DNA of 64,000 nt, from the NCBI GenBank assembly GCA_016801885.1, contig CM028899.1, positions 20,636,501 through 20,700,500 on the forward strand, given 5' to 3'. A model generated the notes under the pieces. It saw nothing but the letters and a program-made list of their open reading frames with translations, was not told the origin of the DNA and ran no database searches. Position numbers and translations under genes: made by a program. The DNA is from Toxotes chatareus (taxonomy: Eukaryota; Chordata; Actinopteri; Toxotidae). Shown one piece after another: positions 60,336-64,000 of this stretch (its first letter is position 1; every line of letters begins with the position of its first letter).

Positions 60336-62290
60336 ATTCATTGCTCATCTGGCAAATATTAGAACTGATATTCTACAGTCCATCTTGGCCGGTTTCGTGC
60401 AGTGCAAATTGCATTCATATTCCCCTAAGCTGTCACTGTGGTGACAGTGTAATTTCTGTCTGGATTATGTTCAGATGCAACTTGTTTTTTTCTTTTTTCT
60501 TTGAATGAATAAAGAGCTACATTTTTTAATGGCAGTGGAGTTGCCAAGAAGTGTCAAGGGCACATGACTATCACACCAGAGACCGTGGTTCGCATCAGGC
60601 ATCCCATCTGTGTTTTAGGCTACAGTGGCACTTTGGTTAAGGTTAGTGAAAGATGGTGGTTTTGGTTAAGTGTGAACAAACATTGTATCTTAGGTCACTG
60701 TGAACTTTTTCTGTATTAAACCAGACCAGGAGAATAGTTTTGACTTTCTGAGTTTGTAAATGAACATTTCCTCATTAGGTTAACAGAAAACATAATCTGC
60801 TTGCTATTATCTTTCCTTCAAAACATATTTGCTGTTGCACATTCGCTGAATGGAGCCAAAATTTCTCGGCGACAGGGTTATGCTATCCACATTGTTAATG
60901 GACTGCATTTGTGTAGTGCCTCAAAATCTGTGATTCACACAAAGATGGCAGCGAGCCACCATTGAGGGTATGAGCCAAAGCACCTGGAATAATTTGGGGT
61001 CCAGTTTCAAGGTGCTCTGACACACTTTGACATGAGAACAGGAAGATCGAACCACCGACCCTGTGATTAGTAAATGAACCATAGATAGATCGATAGATTC
61101 ATGCCATCACCCTGTGGGATCCACAGACCTCCCCTCAGAAACCTGTGCTTAATGTCACAGATATGTGCTACACTCCATGTAGCATGTTGTGCTACAGGTT
61201 TGACATGTTGTGGCGTGTTGAAGAACATCTGTATGGAGCATCAGTAGCAGCCACGCATGAAGATTTGGGTTAAAGGTTCCACTGAATCTGTTTTCTTGTG
61301 CTTCAAAGCATTGCTGTATTTGAAATAGTTTATTGATTGATAGATTTCGTTGAGGGCTTTAGGGATGATAATATCATTTGGCCCACCACTTTGGCGTGGA
61401 CAGAAATATTGACAGATTTTGTTCAGACATTCATGTTCCTGAAGCTGTAGTTAGAATTCACATTATGACTTTAACTTGGACTCGTCCTCAATAGACAGCT
61501 CAGCAATACAACAACAAGCAGCCCCACAGCCTGTGTTCACGTTCTCTGTTCTTGTGTATTTGCTGGCTGCAACAACCCAACTTGGGAAAGAAAAAGATTT
61601 GATTTACTCCTAGAAATGGATTCATTATTGTTCTACAGTTGATCCACATACTTGCCCTGCATCTATTATGTATCTGCCAGGAGGCTCCAGTGTGGAATTA
61701 TATTACATTCCCCAGTTTGATGAGTGCTGCACAAAATGTGCTCCAGTGTATTCACCAGTTCATAAGTCTGTTTTTTTTTCTTTTCTTTTTTAAATTTGGC
61801 TGCTAGACCTGTCTGGAGTGAGATCTATGAATATGTTATTCAGGAGATGATGATTGTATCAGTAAATGGATGAAGGATTGAATCAAGTGTCTTCACTTGT
61901 CAGTGGGAGTGAAAAAGGAACGTTTGCTGATGTTTTTTCACCTGTAGTTAATTTCCACAGAGGGTGTGGTCAGCAGAGAGTGAAATCCGCCTCATTCAGT
62001 GCCAGCGCATCAAAATAAGGTTTGCATACATTTTCTTTGCTCCATACTTGACAGTCAGCGTGCCTTCGCCATCTTTTCAGCTTTCGCATTGTTCCACATG
62101 GCTGAGTTCCAGTGATCATCAGATCGCTTTTACTCGACTGTAACTGCAGCAATCATAAAGTTATGACTGGCCTTTTCCAAGAGAGAAATGCTCTGGTGTT
62201 GTCCTGCTCTTTGATAAATCTTAAAGCTTGACTGGCTGCTATTGAATGCATTCGACCCCAGAAAGGGTTTAGAAAGTGAAATTCAATTTC
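60336..62290. other. Gene-free stretch
   Basis: Ordinary sequence. Short GATA-type words near 61080 and a T-run at 61770 are the only simple features. Confidence 0.45.
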
Positions 62291-62292
62291 AC

Positions 62293-62490
62293 TTCAATTC
62301 AGTTTTATTTAGAAAGCACCAAATCATAACATACATTATCTCAAGGCACTTTACAGAGTGAGGTCGAGACCTTACAGTATTATAGAGAGAAACCCAGCAG
62401 TTCTCATCATGAGCAAGCATTTGGCAACAGTGGAGAGGAAAACTTCCCTTTAACAGGAAGAAACCTCTGACAGAACTGGACTCAGGGAGA
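62293..62490 (+). repeat. Widespread fish interspersed repeat
   Basis: TTCAATTCAGTTTTATTTAG, GCACCAAATCATAACA, ATCTCAAGGCACTTTACA, GAGCAAGCATTTGGCAACAG, GAAAACTTCCCTTTAACAGG and AAGAAACCTCTGACAGAAC follow the order of a repeat present in very many fish genomes. I know the consensus but not its formal class. The G-rich and GA-rich continuation to about 62540 is also usual for it. Confidence 0.75.
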
Positions 62491-62666
62491 GGATGGAGGG
62501 ATGGGGGGAGAGGGTTGGAGAAGAGAGAGAGAGAGAGCAGGACCAGGTGCATATACTGTTGTATTCAAGCACTGTCAGACTGGCTGTTATAATGATAATC
62601 ACAGTTATATGTAAAGGTGTAACAGTATTGTGGATAATAACAGCAGCAATGATTGCAGCAGCAATC

Positions 62667-62738
62667 AGTAATAATAATAATACTAATAATAATAATGACG
62701 ATGATGATGATGATGATGATGATAATGATAATGATGAG
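62667..62738 (+). repeat. (AAT)n/(GAT)n compound microsatellite
   Basis: AAT units pass into GAT and AATGAT units. Both strands give homopolymeric chance frames. Confidence 0.93.
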
Positions 62739-62965
62739 TGTTGAGTAGTAGTGGAGGAGCTGGATCCGGCAGCTCTGAGTCAGCGACCCCTCTAGAATGA
62801 GGACAAAGAGGAAAGACACAAACTACAGGACAGAGACGGTTAATAAGTTAATTATATGTAGTAGTGTGATATAAATTTATGGGTAGAGACTGAGGTCATG
62901 ACCTTAACATGTGTCTCTGGTGGACAGTTCAAAGCTCTTCACTTCACACCTGGCATTAAAATATT

Positions 62966-63210
62966 TCTCCACATGCATCTTGGGCGACCACTTGTGATCG
63001 GATGTCACTTCCTCAGTGCAAAGGCCAGCAGTTCTTTTCACATCCCTAGTATAAGAAGAAATCTTATACACATTGCTAAAAGAATGTGGTCATATCCGGA
63101 CCAGACCACCTCTGAATGAGGTTCGAGTGACTGGATCTCACTGCATCCTCAGTGCGTCTTGGCTGCATTCACACCTGTACTGTCCACTTCGGATCGGGTC
63201 ATTCAAGACA
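62966..63210. repeat. MITE-like repeat with internal duplication
   Basis: GATCGGATGTCACTTCCTCA, then GTGC (62997-63020), recurs as GACTGGATCTCACTGCATCC, then TCAGTGC (63129-63155). The block ends in GCATTCACACCTGTACTGTC and TTCGGATCGGGTCATTC, words familiar from non-autonomous DNA repeats of fish. Ends are not defined. Confidence 0.45.
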
Positions 63211-63389
63211 TGGGTGTTAATGTCTGCCTCCCAAACCCAAACTGGGAGCTGGTTCCATGGGAGAGGACTCTGGTAGAGATGAAGAGAAAAACTGGAGAAG
63301 CAGTGTTTCAGTGTTGAAGGTGACCTCTGATCTCTCAGCATTATGGCTCAGTAAATTAAAATGTTAGTGCTATCAGATGGAGGAAGGCT

Positions 63390-63760
63390 AAGCGGATATA
63401 CACACCACATCAGGCTGGCTGAGCATATGTAGGAGGTGAACGCCTATCGCTGATTGATCTCGTTCCTAGGTTACCCCATCTTGTGTAATTCCCCGTCAGC
63501 ATACTTCAGCCTGCAGAATATTCCCCTTAGCATTTAAGTTAATGTAAATTCCCGGAGAGGAAGATGAGTGACAAACATTGGCACTGTGTACTGTTATTGG
63601 AAATGAGATTGCTTTTTTATGACAAACCTCAGGGCTCAGGGCCCACTAAGCTTTTGAGCATTTATAGCCTCAGATAAGAGGAAGTCCATTATGTCTCATG
63701 CAGAGGGCTCATTACATTCAGACACTGGCTTTGATTCCTCAAATTCTGTGAAAGCTTACT
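63390..63760. other. Repeat-poor block, possible conserved non-coding DNA
   Basis: Complex, repeat-free sequence with words such as AGCATTTAAGTTAATGTAAA and CATTATGTCTCATGC. It is suggestive of conserved regulatory DNA only; no exon is visible up to the window edge. Confidence 0.25.
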
Positions 63761-64000
63761 TTCTCAGAGGTCAGTGCAGAATCAGAGTCTGATCATTATC
63801 TCCGTGTCCTCTGTCCTGGAGAAAACTTCTCACACATTTTGTAACACTGTATGACACTGTACATCAATACTTTCCTCTCCAGATACGTGTTAGCATTAGT
63901 CATGTGTTCAATACTTGAAACGACCTGTGTAGATTTTCCCCTGACAGGCAGTCTTTCACAGCTCAGAGTAATTACTGTCCTCTTTATGAAGGAGAGGTGG

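Noticed and set aside
1..64000. CRISPR arrays, operons, phage or plasmid modules, rRNA genes
   Set aside because: No regularly spaced direct repeats, ribosome-binding-site-led gene clusters or rRNA sequence occur; all signals point to a vertebrate nuclear genome.

Overview
The window looks like teleost fish nuclear DNA, probably from a percomorph-type genome. The evidence is AT-leaning vertebrate-style sequence with CpG depletion outside one island, many (CA)n/(GT)n microsatellites, and a repeat set typical of fish: at least two families of decayed Tc1/mariner elements, a BED-finger hAT remnant, a tRNA-Lys-derived SINE, another SINE-like repeat and LINE reverse-transcriptase debris. No complete protein-coding gene can be read. 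Most of the sequence behaves as intergenic or very long intronic DNA, and most open frames in it are chance frames in repeats or low-complexity DNA.

Layout. 1-25.6 kb: repeat-rich sequence holding two weak spliced-gene-like spots (about 2.0-2.3 kb and 8.1-8.4 kb), a LINE fragment (8.9-9.3 kb), a candidate MITE (11.3-11.5 kb), two copies of one Tc1 family (15.3 and 21.3 kb) and a hAT remnant (19.1-19.9 kb). 25.7-27.9 kb: the only CpG island, followed by a pyrimidine tract with a good splice acceptor, a short candidate exon and a TATA box; this is the best promoter candidate. 28-33.4 kb: microsatellites and a degenerate GT-rich array. 33.48-35.46 kb: a sharply bounded, extremely AT-rich tract almost free of GG and CC. 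35.8-37.1 kb: repeat-poor sequence that may be regulatory. 37-45 kb: microsatellites, a second Tc1-type family (41-42 kb) and a SINE-like repeat (44.9 kb).

46.1-48.4 kb: three very short putative exons on the plus strand (21, 27 and 12 nt). Each has a pyrimidine tract plus AG before it and a GT donor after it, each length is a multiple of three, and all are open in the same phase. They are the best coding evidence in the window and suggest that the right half lies in the introns of a large, alternatively spliced neuronal-type gene, possibly driven from the island near 26 kb. An IgCAM such as CADM2 is one unproven idea. 49-64 kb: decayed DNA transposons, the tRNA-Lys SINE with near-perfect target-site duplications, and repeat-poor blocks (49.8-50.2, 58.4-59.0, 63.4-63.8 kb) that could be conserved regulatory sequence.

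All family names rest on recognition of remembered consensus features, not on a search. Exon calls rest on splice signals and reading phase only.
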